NCBI RefSeq assembly: GCF_000524195.1 | Contig: NW_020170422.1 | Span: 171,072 to 229,984 of the forward strand | DNA: 58,913 nucleotides | DNA from: Echinococcus granulosus | Lineage: Eukaryota > Platyhelminthes > Cestoda > Cyclophyllidea > Taeniidae | Reading direction: 5' to 3' | Part shown: positions 38,471 through 55,400 of the stretch, piece after piece | How positions within the stretch are numbered: the stretch's first letter is position 1 | How the letters are laid out: each line of letters opens with the position of its first letter | The notes under the pieces: generated by a model | Databases searched by the model: none | Told to the model about the DNA's origin: nothing | The model's input: the letters and a program-made list of their open reading frames with translations, nothing else | Program-made: the position numbers and the translations under genes

Positions 38471-38785
38471 CTACGACTTTCGACTCCTCCCTTGAGCCAT
38501 AGCTTCGGCCATCTCGGCAGCGGACATGTGCTGGGCATCGAGTTTGTCTAAATCCACGCCCATATGTCGACTCAGGTGGCGACGCAGGCACTGACGATAG
38601 GCCTCCAACTGAGAAGCGCACGGGTCCTCCTTGAACTTTTCACCGCAGAGGAAGCGGGGAAAGAAGTCGAAGAAGCACTGTTCGTACTCGTCCTTGAGCT
38701 TGTTGCACTCCACGGCTACGCTACCTAGGCGCGCGGAGGAAAGGTCTTCCTTCTTCGGCGATGGCGTCGGTTCTTGATCAGACAT
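38471..38785 (-). CDS. TRIAP1: Twin CX9C protein, TRIAP1/Mdm35 family
   Basis: A single-exon frame of 104 codons. Two CX9C motifs are present: CNKLKDEYEQC near residues 27-37 and CASQLEAYRQC near 57-67, separated by a loop with FFDFFPRFLCGEKF. This is the layout of TRIAP1 (yeast Mdm35), an intermembrane-space protein that binds PRELI/Ups lipid carriers and stabilises them for phosphatidic-acid transfer to inner-membrane cardiolipin synthesis. The D/E-Y-x-x-C-F...F and EKF-x-x-DPC features match that family better than other CHCH proteins. It is longer than the usual 75-85 residues because of an N-terminal acidic/Ser leader and a C-terminal basic tail. One extra Cys sits in the loop. Import would be by the Mia40 oxidative route (known of the family). 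Confidence 0.8.
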   Translation of the reverse strand: MSDQEPTPSPKKEDLSSARLGSVAVECNKLKDEYEQCFFDFFPRFLCGEKFKEDPCASQLEAYRQCLRRHLSRHMGVDLDKLDAQHMSAAEMAEAMAQGRSRKS

Positions 38786-39405
38786 CTGATATTAGAATGA
38801 AACCCACTGAATTCATTCAGGTAAACTTGACTAAGCTGACAAAAGCAGTGGACATCTACCGCGTGAGAGCAAGCGCAAAGCATAGTCCAACCGCGATTCA
38901 AGTGTTGCCTCACCATCGACAACTCGACTGTCATAATGGCATTATCGAGTGTCAGAGCTCGCTAAAATACCAATTCAGATAATTGCCACGTGGCAGTCGG
39001 AACTCCTGAGCGGTAGTTAGAGGTGGACTCAAGCTTGATTTACTACCAAAAAAACGTGAATGAATACAACAAGAGTATAGCATCGAAAGCTACGTATTTT
39101 CCAAAGCAAAATTTCTGAAAGAGCTTTGAAAAAAGACCCTCGGATAGGTATTGAAGAGCAGGCAGGAGACTCCACATGAAGTGTAAGAAAGCTTTGCTGT
39201 GAAAAAAAGGCTTGGGGATTTCAACAGATAAACTAATGCCACATCATTAGCCAGTAAGAAAAAAACAGCCGAACACCAAGGAAGAAAAGGTGAATCAAGG
39301 TAACTCAGCAATGAGAAAGCGGGATTGTAAGAAATCCGCCATTTATTTGAGGTTGGGACTACGAATGTACAGAAGGGGGATGAAGAAGAAGTGGCAAAGA
39401 AGCTA
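38786..39405. other. Short spacer
   Basis: Lies between two minus-strand small genes. No supported feature. A plus frame at 38761-38982 overlaps the TRIAP1-like start in antisense and looks like chance. Confidence 0.4.
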
Positions 39406-39942
39406 CTATAAATCCCACTGAGACGGCCTTCGTCGATAGGCCTTAGTCATGGAGTCGGTGCGTTTGACGGCCAAGCGCTTTTCATTTTCTCGAATACGGC
39501 TGAAGTTGCAAAGTGTAAGAGGGTAACCAAATAGTGCGTTGTCTTAAGTAACTTCTTAACTATACAGGGGTACAAATGACTAAGTACAAGGCTGAACAAA
39601 CACCACATATGACACCTATTGACAACGCTCAGAAGGCAACTGCGAAGCAGCATAGTAAGCAAAGGAGAGAAATACGATGTTTGCCGCTTACCACTGCCGA
39701 TGCTTTTCCAGGGTCTCTGCGGACACCTCGGGCTTGTTCATTTCAGATAACCGCTCTCTTATCATTCGCCGAATGCGTTCAAGGCAATCAGCTTGATTAA
39801 GAAGCTGATATCGAGTTCTATCTGACTGAATAATGAAATGACCGTCCTTCGTTATACGGTGCGACTCCTACGGACTTGTGAATCTGGTGATATATAACGT
39901 ACCTTTTCGAGAAGATAGGGCTTTAAGTGTTCGGGAATCCAT
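39406..39942 (-). CDS. Small basic protein, 87 residues, unrecognised
   Basis: Three exons on the minus strand (39942-39903, 39821-39692, 39499-39406) join in phase (1, then 2) to 87 codons from ATG to TAG. Each junction has GT..AG ends: donors AAAG|GTACGT and AGTG|GTAAGC, acceptors AGTCAG and CTTCAG. The protein opens MDSRTLKALSSRK, continues with a likely amphipathic helix (CLERIRRMIRERLSEM), then KPEVSAETLEKHRQ and ends TKAYRRRPSQWDL. It is rich in Arg, Lys, Glu and Leu and probably all helical, with no signal peptide, membrane segment or paired cysteines. Its exact divisibility across three exons argues for a real gene. I cannot name the family. Confidence 0.6.
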
Positions 39943-40938
39943 GTTGCAGAGGCAATGTGAAACTTTATTTGGACTTTAGTGTGGTCTTTGAGAAGTACAA
40001 AGGAGTTAGAAATGCTTAATTACTTTTGTTAACATGTTGACCTCCAGGTCCACTGGCGGAAGAGTATGATATTTGAATCTCATCTTGGAAAGTGAACAGA
40101 AAGACAGAACGTACTTAAAGGTATAAATCCATCGAAAATATCCTTCCGCTGCTATAAAGCAATAGGGTTCATTTATGAAAGAGACAAACTGTTGCAGGCT
40201 TTAATGAATCAGGATCGTTTGTGGAGAACGACCGTGGAGGTACAAATAAAGCTAGTCGCGACGCCAATGTTCGACTAATACGGGTACAGAATTGTCCAGG
40301 TTTGAGACCTAGTTTAGGTATCCTAGGTAAAAGGCGAAACGCCATTTAAGGTAGATCAAGGGAAGAGCGCAACAGGGTTTACAGGTGCAGCCAACAGCTT
40401 TGGCCCGACTTAAAGGTCTGGTCATATATAATTTGAAAAAACTCATACCAGTCCAATCATGCGACAACTACTTAAACACAGACCAACATAATTTTCTGTT
40501 GGCCGACACCTGCATTTTTTTGTGAGCAGACTATAAAAGATTTTCGTAATTGTCTGTAAGAATACTTGGTAGCCTAACTGATTACCAGAATGCTTTTGCA
40601 GTGTTTGTTGCTTGGTAAATGAATATTACACATATTCTGGTCTAATTTACTCAATTTTGAGCAAAAACCCAAGCCAGTGGTTATTTTCCATTACAATGAG
40701 GCAAGTCGTAATGCACAATGAACTTTTTTGTGATAGGATATTTTCATATAGACTTAAGACTGTTAGGGTGCCAAAATAGTAAGCGTAATAATATTCTTCT
40801 GCCTTTTAGGAATCTAACTTGCCCTTTGAGTCTTTGACAATGCATTTTGACTGCAAAGCTTCTGGAATCAATAATTTACTGCTTTTGTTTGTGTAAGCCA
40901 CTCATGTAGTGCATCGTACGTCGTTTCGCGTTTGATAG
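39943..40938. other. Spacer, divergent promoters expected
   Basis: Lies between the 5' end of the minus-strand 87-residue gene and the plus-strand ARMC1 gene, so it should hold both promoters. No core element or other feature was identified. Confidence 0.4.
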
Positions 40939-43145
40939 ATGCAGGATCTGGTCGGGTCGTTCAAGGCAATCGCTTTGGACGATTTGCGTTGCCAATCATT
41001 GATTACAGTATGTTTTAATAGGTTTATTGCAATCTAGGATGCAACTTCATTGAGCGGTCTTGTGATTTTGCTCTCAAACGAATGTCCGTCGGTAGTCCTG
41101 GGTATTCTTGAGGTAACTGACAAGTTACCCATCATTCTGCAGACATTTATTGCTTTATCAAAGCGCGAAAATGGGTTAATCTATATTTCGAGGTTGCATG
41201 GATTGCGCGACCAACTTCTAAGGCTTCAGGAAGAGGATGAGAACATCCCACCAGAAGTGATGGGACTTGCTCATAGTCTTTACGAGGACCTTTACTCTAC
41301 GAAGCACTGCTTGAAGAGGTGTTTTGAAGTGATTATTTAACCTTTTTAGGTCAGGCACAAAAGTATCTCGTTTGAAATGTCAGCGCAAATTTCATTCCGT
41401 TGTTGTTCAGTTATCCGGAAAAATAAATATGGTGTGGTTTTGTTGCATCCTAAAAATTTGCATTCAACAATTGTATTTCTACTTCTCTTTTTATAGTTCG
41501 GTCTAAAGGTGATAGAGTCTCAACTACTCACCATTAAAGGAGTGATTAGCATAACTTTCCAACTGAATAAGTGTCGTGTCATCGTGATGACTGTGGATAC
41601 TATTGAGCCGGAACAAATTCTCGACAAGGTTAGCGTCGCTTGCCAACAGTTGGCTTCGGAAAGTGGTCTGACTGATATACCTGCCTGCTTTATCCGAAGG
41701 CGGAAGTCGACGCAAGTTCCTTCTTTTCTTGTTCTCAAACGCGACGTTTTTTGCCTGTCGCAGGTTTTTTTTAAATAGATCTCATTGAGTCTTAGCAAGC
41801 CGTAATGCGTTATTTTAAGGCTTGTACACCCATCCGACTGTCGTGTCGTCATTTATATTTTGCATTTTTTTTCTTATCTGAATCGTCTTATTTTTTCAAT
41901 ATCTATGTTGCTTTTGGAATCATTTCTGTCGTGTAATTTGTAATTTGAGTGTACAGTTAGTTATGTGGCTTTCATTTTTACCCTACTAATTTTTCGCCTA
42001 GTTCAACTTGCTTTTAGTTTCCATTCTGAGAAGCAATTTCCTTCCGTTGTTGCTCCTGCGGTATATCACTGATCGTATTCTGTTACTGAAGTTCTCTCGT
42101 GGTATCTTTTTCGATCCATGGTTTTACCTCAGATTCGCAATCATTGTCTCCCTCCTCTGCTTTCTATAACCCTTAATGCCTTACATTGGCCTATCATCTA
42201 ATGTTGTTCTTTGTCTGTTAATACCAAGTACTACTAGCATTTGATTTGTTTCCGATCTTTTAATGACTTGAGTAGTGCTGTTGCTTTTCTGTCCCACTCT
42301 CCCAGCTTTTTTACATACAGATACTTTTTTTAAACTCTTACCCTTCTGCATTAACTACGCGTCTGCTGGTGCTGTGATTGCTATTGCTCCCATTCGCTGT
42401 TGTACAGTGTTCCAATGCAATTCTGATCATGTATGGGTGTCAGTGTTGAAGTTCACCACTTCACTGCGTGTACAAATGCAACACTTTTCTTTTCCTTATC
42501 GAAATCGGAAGTTTTGCGTCCCTTGATCTGCTTTTTCGCGGTTGTTTCATTTTTACCACTGTGTTATTTTTTATTATTCATAGGTTTACTTAGTGTTCTA
42601 ATGCGGCAACATTTTCGAACTTTTCCTAATCCAAATACCTATGACGCCTACTTCTCGCATTAGCATTTAATGCGCGCCTAGCAGGGTTTACTCACTAGGC
42701 TACTGTCTTGATGGTTCCACCCATGCTGTAAGTCTGTCCTGGTTCCTCTCTGGTTTTCAGATTTAAGTACTTGCGTTTTGTTCTTGTTTACTTTTACTCT
42801 AGGTATTCCTTTACAGAGTTCTGATTTTGAAAATCGGTTCATTGCTTCTTCTTCCTTCATCCTTCTATTTCTAGTTGTTCTCAAGTCGCGATCCAACGTC
42901 GTAACACTGTACGTAGTAGCTGCGCCTCTATCTCAAGTACAATGCCACCACTAGGGCAGCTAAAAACGCGGCAGAAGCCACAGCCGATGAAGCCCTACCT
43001 GATGGACGGCGCAGACATCTTTGAGGTGGACCCGGATCGCGGCGTACCGCAGTGTCGAAATGTCATTGCTAACGACGCTAGCGGCACTAGCCGTGGGTTT
43101 GGCGGATGGCTCTCTGACCTTCTTGAAAGGACGGTCTTTTGGTGA
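40939..43145 (+). CDS. ARMC1: Armadillo repeat-containing protein 1 (ARMC1)
   Basis: Exons 40939-41007, 41038-41318, 41350-41431, 41497 to about 41756, and about 42875-43145 give roughly 320 codons against 282 in human ARMC1. The N-terminal armadillo part (LSGLVILLSNECPSVVLGIL) is followed by a heavy-metal-associated-like fold: FHSVVVQLSGKINMFG, then LTIKGVISITFQLNKCRV, aligning without gaps to the vertebrate KTVVLHIDG...LLKIKGVISFTFQ. The tail ends GGWLSDLLERTVFW, matching the family's Trp-terminal end (..FLSRSFYW). The family localises to mitochondria and the cytosol and is linked to MICOS/MIB and mitochondrial distribution. The metal-binding Cys pair is absent here as in the family. Introns 1 and 2 are only 30 and 31 nt. 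The junction between exons 4 and 5 is provisional: the last exon must begin in phase 2, and the only phase-2 GT I see (CT|GTCG at 41757) is weak, so a small exon may be missing. Confidence 0.85.
41760..42874 (+). other. ARMC1 last intron
   Basis: About 1.1 kb, very T-rich and ending in a long pyrimidine tract before CTAG at 42871-42874. An unrecognised small exon could lie inside. Confidence 0.5.
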
Positions 43146-45368
43146 CATGTACATTGAAAATTCCTTTATTGTGTATCGTGATGTGTATTTCGTACTTAAT
43201 CTTTTTAGATGTGGTTTTGTGTGTACACTTCTGTAGGTGTTATGCTTGCTATTTGTGCTTGTAGTTAGCCAGTTTATGGAAGGTGTTCAAATCATATGGG
43301 AGCTTTTGGCCCATGAAGCGTAGCTCCACTCCTACATAGTCTGACTACGTTCCTGCAACAGCGGCGCTTGACACGCATCTCGGGGCTTACAAGGCGTGAG
43401 GTTTTGTCGGCAACTCGCTTTGCTTCTGTGCGGGAGGATGTCGTGACGCTTGGTGCACGTTTACTTTTGCAGTCTTGTATTGTCTCATGCGAAGTGGCTA
43501 TCTTGGTCATTTTCAATGTTCAAGTGGTGGGGCTAGGCTATGTGGGTTGTTGCAATGTGTCACTTCGCCGAGTGTGGGGTTCTGGTTTTACCTGCTATTC
43601 CCGATGGTGGGAATGGGTGTGATAATGGTTTGCTTGGGGGCGAGGGGTTGCCTGACAGCGGCTCTGGTGGGTGGCCCCCAGTAGATAGCAGGTTGTGCCG
43701 AAAGTTTATGTTCACCCTGCGTATTTGGGGGCTGACTTGAGCCTAACTTGCGCTTATCGCATTCACGATGGCTGTAGCGGTTTCACTGCTAGGAGGTAAG
43801 TTTCATTTTGTGATGAGTCATTGCATATTCGGAGAATGATACTCAAACTGTCTAGCGATTTTTCGCGTTGGATATACTGCCAAGCAGAGGAAGACATAAA
43901 CGATGAAGAAAATCCTCAACTTCAAGGCTGTCAAAACTAACGGTGGTCTGTGACCCAATGCAACAGCAATTTGTACGTAATATAACTGGCAATTCCACGA
44001 TTACAGAAGGAATGTAACTACCTGCGAAAAATGTATAAAGATTAGTTGCACCAAGATCATAATGTAATTCTTTTTGTTTGCTAAATAGGCATAATTTCGC
44101 TAAATTTGTTGCCACAAGTCCAGTTACTAAATCACATGTATCGCATTGCGTCTGAAAAATTTGTATTTTGTTTAAGTCTGCATCACGCACTGGCATTCCT
44201 GCTCAGTTGGCCTCGCGTGTGTTTGTCGTTTGTGACGCCGGTTTTATCCCGTGTATAGGTGTGTTGTTGATGAACTTTTCGTCTTTTAATAGTTGTAGTG
44301 ACAGCTTTTTTTGGCAAGCATGGTTTAGAACCCACCATGTGTTACTCAACCCTGATTCAATGACGAACGTCTGATAACGCTTCTTTGTGTTATTTTTTAG
44401 GTTGAGGGGGCAGGTGAGTCATTACGAATGATGTGATGTTTATCTGTCAATCCGTTGATGTCTGTGATAACACTGTCTAGCTGATTTGTGTTCATGTTAA
44501 CTTTTTTGCTCCTAGTTTCCTTCGTACTGCTTTGTCGCCGTTGGCTCGGGTTAGTGTTGGTGATGACAATAATAGTCCATACACCTGTTGGCAGCTGATT
44601 TAATGAGCCTGATTTTATTGTATTGTGTTGATGGCTGTGCTCTTTTTTGTAGGTGGGCGGGATCCATGTGCATGGTTGCGTGTCTTGCTTCATTGGAAAA
44701 GAGGTTTTTACCACCCACTATTTCTTTTTGTGCCTACGGCGAGGGTTTTGGGCTGCCGGAGGGGTGGGGTGCTTCAGCTGGCATGTTGGACTTTGTGGAG
44801 CGGGGTGGGGTCGTTGGCGTCGCTTTTGCAGTCGTGGGGACGTCTAGGTGTGGAGCATTTGTTCCTGTGGGTAGTGGATGGCATTAATTTCATTCCTTCT
44901 TGGTGCCCGGGTGGGGGATAGCAGTCGGTTTTGCCTTTGAAGTCTCGAGCTCGGTGCGTCTCAGTGTGATTTTGAGTCATAGGACTGAGGCAGGCGGCTG
45001 ACCGACAACTTGGTGCTTTGTTTGTTTGCTTCGAAGCCGTGGGATTCGACACGCCCGCCAGTTAAAACTATGCGTCTGGTAGATTGCTCCAGACCACTGA
45101 TCGTTAAGGTTTTGCGTTCTGATGGTAACGATATGACGTCAACAAGTGTATTCGGCTAGGTTCGTGTCAGAGTGCATTTCTAAAGGACTATTGCGCAGAT
45201 AAGTGCTCTGCTTTGGTTACTTGGAAAGAATGTGGCAAAGGTCTAAGTAAACTGGTAGGCATCTGTTTTAAGCTTATTATTAGCTTTCAATTCCAGCGTT
45301 ACTACATTTCAATGAATTCTTGGTATACAATGTAAAGTTGTTCTGGTGGCTCATTCCCACTGTAATAG
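43146..45368. other. G/T-skewed spacer before the kinesin gene
   Basis: From about 43400 to 45000 the plus strand is conspicuously G+T rich (blocks such as GGGGTTGCC, GGTGGGCGGG, GGAGGGGTGGGG). The 5' exons of the kinesin gene should be here or further left, but none could be fixed. A short ATG exon ending in GGAG|GTAAGT at about 43794 is a possible non-matching candidate. The open frames here mostly reflect composition. Confidence 0.4.
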
Positions 45369-51125
<5,757 letters not shown>

Positions 51126-51187
51126 AGACTGCAAAACCAATGATTAACCTGTCTCCTGCACCCCTCTCAGCTTCACTCATTCCACCT

Positions 51188-51450
51188 CTACCGAGGCGGG
51201 CAAAACAAAGCAAATTTGTACCAGAGAAATGGAAAATTAGGTCTTAAGTCTTTCAATTTCCTTGATAAGTGAATAAAGTGGTGCGAATTAACGGTCTCAT
51301 GCACAAAAAAGAAGCAATTGGGGAATGTATGAGATGATGGATCAAGTCTTCTTAGTTGTATATTGAAAGTGGTGCAGGACATCTTATAGTCCACTGTACC
51401 ACAAACGAAAGAGGTATCGGGGGATGACGTCCGAGGAATCGGAGGGGTTA
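51188..51450 (-). CDS. Possible terminal exon of the phase-1 exon-train gene
   Basis: After GGACCAG (minus strand) the frame is open for 87 codons to TAG at 51190-51188 and has the phase-1 entry needed by the exon at 52595-52458. It contains FVCGTVDYKMSCTTF and ends WYKFALFCPPR, so it is Cys- and aromatic-rich, unlike the acidic exons upstream. The acceptor has a poor pyrimidine tract, and the segment lies antisense to the expected 3' UTR of the kinesin gene. An alternative acceptor at 51479 gives a longer exon in another phase. Confidence 0.22.
51272..51277 (+). promoter_or_regulatory. Possible poly(A) signal for the kinesin gene
   Basis: AATAAA about 147 bases after the kinesin stop codon on the same strand. 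Confidence 0.45.
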
Positions 51451-51829
51451 CTGGTCCAGCGGATTCAAGTGCAGACCTACCGAATTAACCAAAAAGTTTT
51501 TCACCTTATGTTTATACAGCAGGTTTCTCCAAGAATAAGCAGTAGGGTTATAGCCACAGTGGGTTGGTAGCTGACGTCTTCATCACTTTTAATTAACGAT
51601 GGCTATAGATATGGCGTGGTCCACCTATGGGACGGTAATTCAGCTAGTTTAGACCTGCCTGAAATGAAATGACGCGAACAACTTCGTTCATCAGTGTCAC
51701 GTTTCCCTAATAATTAAAAGTTGATCGGACAAATCTCTGACTTTTAATGCAGATTTCTGTCCAGAAAGCGCTTTATTAATTCATAGTTCTTTTCCCAGCG
51801 AAATCCACTTTTATGGGGACTTTCTGCCC

Positions 51830-52080
51830 ATGGAAACATGTCACTTAGCCCTAGTAACTTTCACCTCTATCCCGCTTTTATTTCCCATCTATTCTATTCC
51901 AAAATGGCCATGTGATTGTCAAATGCTAGTGCCAAGTAACGATGACAATCACTTGGAAGCATATCAGAGATGCGCACAGGATTCGGTTGCAGCAGTATCT
52001 CACTTCTTTCCACCCTACCTAACGTGCAAACCTCGAGGTAGTCAAGCGGTACAAGGCCGTGCGTTGTTATAGGTGATTCT
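51830..52080. repeat. Old interspersed repeat fragment
   Basis: Positions 51909-51935 share a near-identical run (around ATGTGATTGTCAAATGCTA) with the reverse complement of about 16730-16757. Reverse-strand sequence near 52020-52040 resembles 1700-1740 (TTGGGAGAGTGGAA type) and 16526-16545. This suggests one diverged repeat family in the spacers and introns. Confidence 0.4.
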
Positions 52081-52457
52081 CCACAAAAAAATGAAGTTAT
52101 CTTGCCCACTGAAGTTAATTCGTATCGAGTAGGCAGATCAGGACCACGACTATGTGACTCCCATTATGAGCCATCCATCACCAAAGGGAAAAAAAGGTAG
52201 TGAAGTTGTGCATGCCTTTGAAGTCAGGGTTTAGTAGTGGGTTATGCACCGTTTAGGGGCAACTAGTGATACGTCAGTCCACTAAGTGGGTGCTGGAACA
52301 CAGCAGTCACCACTCATTGCAAGTTAGTTGGTGAGCTGTCCAAAATGGCGTGTTGTTAAAAGGAGAAAGGGGAGATACTTTGTGAGGCTTCATGCTAGCC
52401 GATGTGACCCATTCATCCAGACAAGAACAGGTTTTATCCAACTCCATATACCATCAC

Positions 52458-55400
52458 CAGAAGGCCTACTCTGGCTTTCAAGTTCCGCCCTGACTTCAAC
52501 ACCTCCCCCATCGACTGCCCTTCCCAACTGTTGTGCTGGCTGATCTACAACAGAGCTTGCCAATTGATCCTCATTCAGAATTGCTTTTTTCACTTCTTGA
52601 GTCAAACAAAGAAAAATTATATCGCCTTTGACTGCCTCCGACAACATTCCTAGTTGTAAATCAAGCCTCTAAAATAAACTCACAAACCTGGTGCATACGC
52701 GAGGTGAATATAAAAAGAGCCTTCTCAAAATGCAATAGACTAAACTCACAACTCGTTTCCACTTTACTTGACACCTCCACTGGTTTAGCCTCATAACTTT
52801 CTCCCTCCCTGTGCTTTTCAGAGCCCTCTGCGTCTAGAAGAAACACCTATTGTGGTTATGATTACACATTCAGTGGATTTTTGAGTAGCCAAATTCAAAC
52901 ACGAGTCTGAGCCAATTTTAAAGGTGTCAAGTCGCACCTGTTACCCACCTCTGCACCTAAGTAGCCCCAATTCGCTAAGAAACGACCTAACAGATTTAGG
53001 GGTTTTTAAGACTCCCGGACCAATAAAGTAAATCCTTCGCATACTTTGAATGAAAGGCCGTGGAATCGTGAAGTCGTCTTGCTACTGAGTGGCAAAATTT
53101 GGAATTTTCGTAAGAACCAAACCTAACCCTTTAATGTTTCCGACGCTTCATTGTTACTACTCTAGGAGCCTTTGTCTCATTATGCTGGCACATTATTCTA
53201 GAAGTGACTAAAATCTACTCTCATAACTATAATTTAGGTATTCTTTTTACACTAACTCTAAGTGCATGAACTAACCAGCCAGACAAGAAAAGGTGGCTTT
53301 CCAACTACGCATACCATGAGTGGTTGGACTAGCCTGGATCCCTTCACGCCTTTCATCGTCTGCTGATTCTGACGGTGGTGTCGAATAAACTTCAGCGGAA
53401 CCTGTCGAATGCTCCTCACATGGAGGTTCTTCTGGCAATTCTTAAAGCAAACCAAAGACATCCTCACCAGATTGTCAATGGAAAGTTTCATCTGCTGTCT
53501 CGATAAAGCTTCTTTAGATTTGAATAAAATACGAAATTATTTAATAATATTAACTAGGGTAGGGTGACGAGGGAAGAGATATTCTAGAAGTTGAATCATT
53601 GAAGTCTTCGACGGGTTCAGTTTGATTTGGTACTCCTTCCTTTCACTTTACGCCAAAATTCTCAGTCTTTGAATAGCAGGTATTTTTCAATAAGGCGAAA
53701 TCTTAGGATTCGGATTTTTCCTGTTCATTAAAAAATACCTTCCGGGTGTTTGCAAACATCAAGTTGATGCTTTTCAAACAGCTAAATTTCTAATTTTCAA
53801 AACCCTTGAACTTATTTTCTCTTCGGGGATCATACTGCAGGATTGAAGGTCGATATACTACTTGACAAATACACGAAGAAAAGGCTGTTAGATTCTAGGT
53901 TAAACTCCTTTTACGGGTAATGTGATTTGAAGTGAAATAGATGAAATCACTACAGCATTTTAAAGTTCGAGCGGGTGAAAATGGGAAGAGGGTCCTGTAG
54001 AACTGGCTACTTGGGAGCAAATCCACCAGAATCCTTATCTATCATTTCTCTAGGCTCATCAACTCCTTCTCTCACTGACTGCATTTCCAAAACATCAAAT
54101 TAGTGAAATCCGAAAAAAAAATTAGAAGAAACGAAAAGTATGGGAAATTATATTTAAAGTGGTTTACTATAGATAAAAATCAGCTATGCGTAAAAGCCTG
54201 TAAACGTAGATGAATGTATCAAAGCCCTCATTTCTTCAATATTTTCCGTTTTAGTCTCTTCAGCTCCTTTCAAAGTATTTACTTTATAGAATGGGAATGA
54301 AATTAGCGATGTCATGACAATTAATTTGACTTGCCATGGGTAAGTGATGTGATTACTTCCTGGGATCCATGCTTAGCTGATTCATTTCTAGGAGCGGTTT
54401 GGTCCTCTGGCTGTGACACCCTTTGTTCCTCAAGCTGATTACTGACCTGTTCTGTGGTCGCTGTACCACTTTGAGTTTCTTGATCAAGTAAAAAGTATAC
54501 GACATTGAATGGCAGTCATCTCAATTAACACATAACATAGTGAATCGGATAGATGTAGTAGCCTACTGTTGGACTTCCCTAGACAGCCTAACTGACGCTG
54601 TTTGTGACTCCATCACAAAAGTGTCTGATTTTGAGACTAGATGAGGATTGCTCACTGAGATTTCACCCACAGGATCCCCCGTTATCGGTAGTGTCGCCAC
54701 ACGAGCGTCAACTTTTCACATTATAAAAAAACCCGTTGTGAATTTTCCACAACACTTGAGCTTCCAATAGCGCCAGGTAGTAAAACAGCTCGTTTAGTAC
54801 CAACGTCGACCCGCATGCATTATGAACCACTAGTGAAGATCAGTCTATTGTGTTCCACACCACTATCCTCTTTTTACGAACCCACTCTCATTTCATCGGA
54901 TTCCGGTTTAAATAACTTGGTGATCGTGATTGATTTGAGCTTGCCTACTTTACAAAGAGAGGTGAACTCGGTTCCAGAACTACACACGCTCTTCGTCGGA
55001 AACGTAGAGCATTCAGATAGCATTTTGAGTACCAAAGCGAAGTGCAGCAAAATAATTTGAATTAGAATGGTTTCATTCTGTGAATAAATCATCGGAAGTT
55101 CAATGTACCATAACATGGAATCCTCCACTTTCAAGGAAAAATGACAAGTTGCCATTGATACGACATTTCTAGGATGACAAGACGAGACCTGACTCCATTC
55201 CTTTTCACCGTGAATAATTATTTGTTAATTTTGCAGTTCAATTTCTCTAAGGGAGGCGATGCTTGCCATGTGTAGAGTTCGCTATGAACGCAATTGTTCA
55301 ACGTGCATTCAACAATGGATTTCCTATCGAGCACTTACGGATAAGACTTGCCCACACCTTATGCGTCTCAAAGAGGTGAAAAAACTTCTTCAGAAATATT

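Noticed and set aside
44397..44921. Overlapping frames of about 100 codons on both strands before the kinesin gene
   Set aside because: They follow the G/T skew; Gly/Val/Cys/Trp-rich on one strand and Asn/Thr/His-rich on the other, with no domain.
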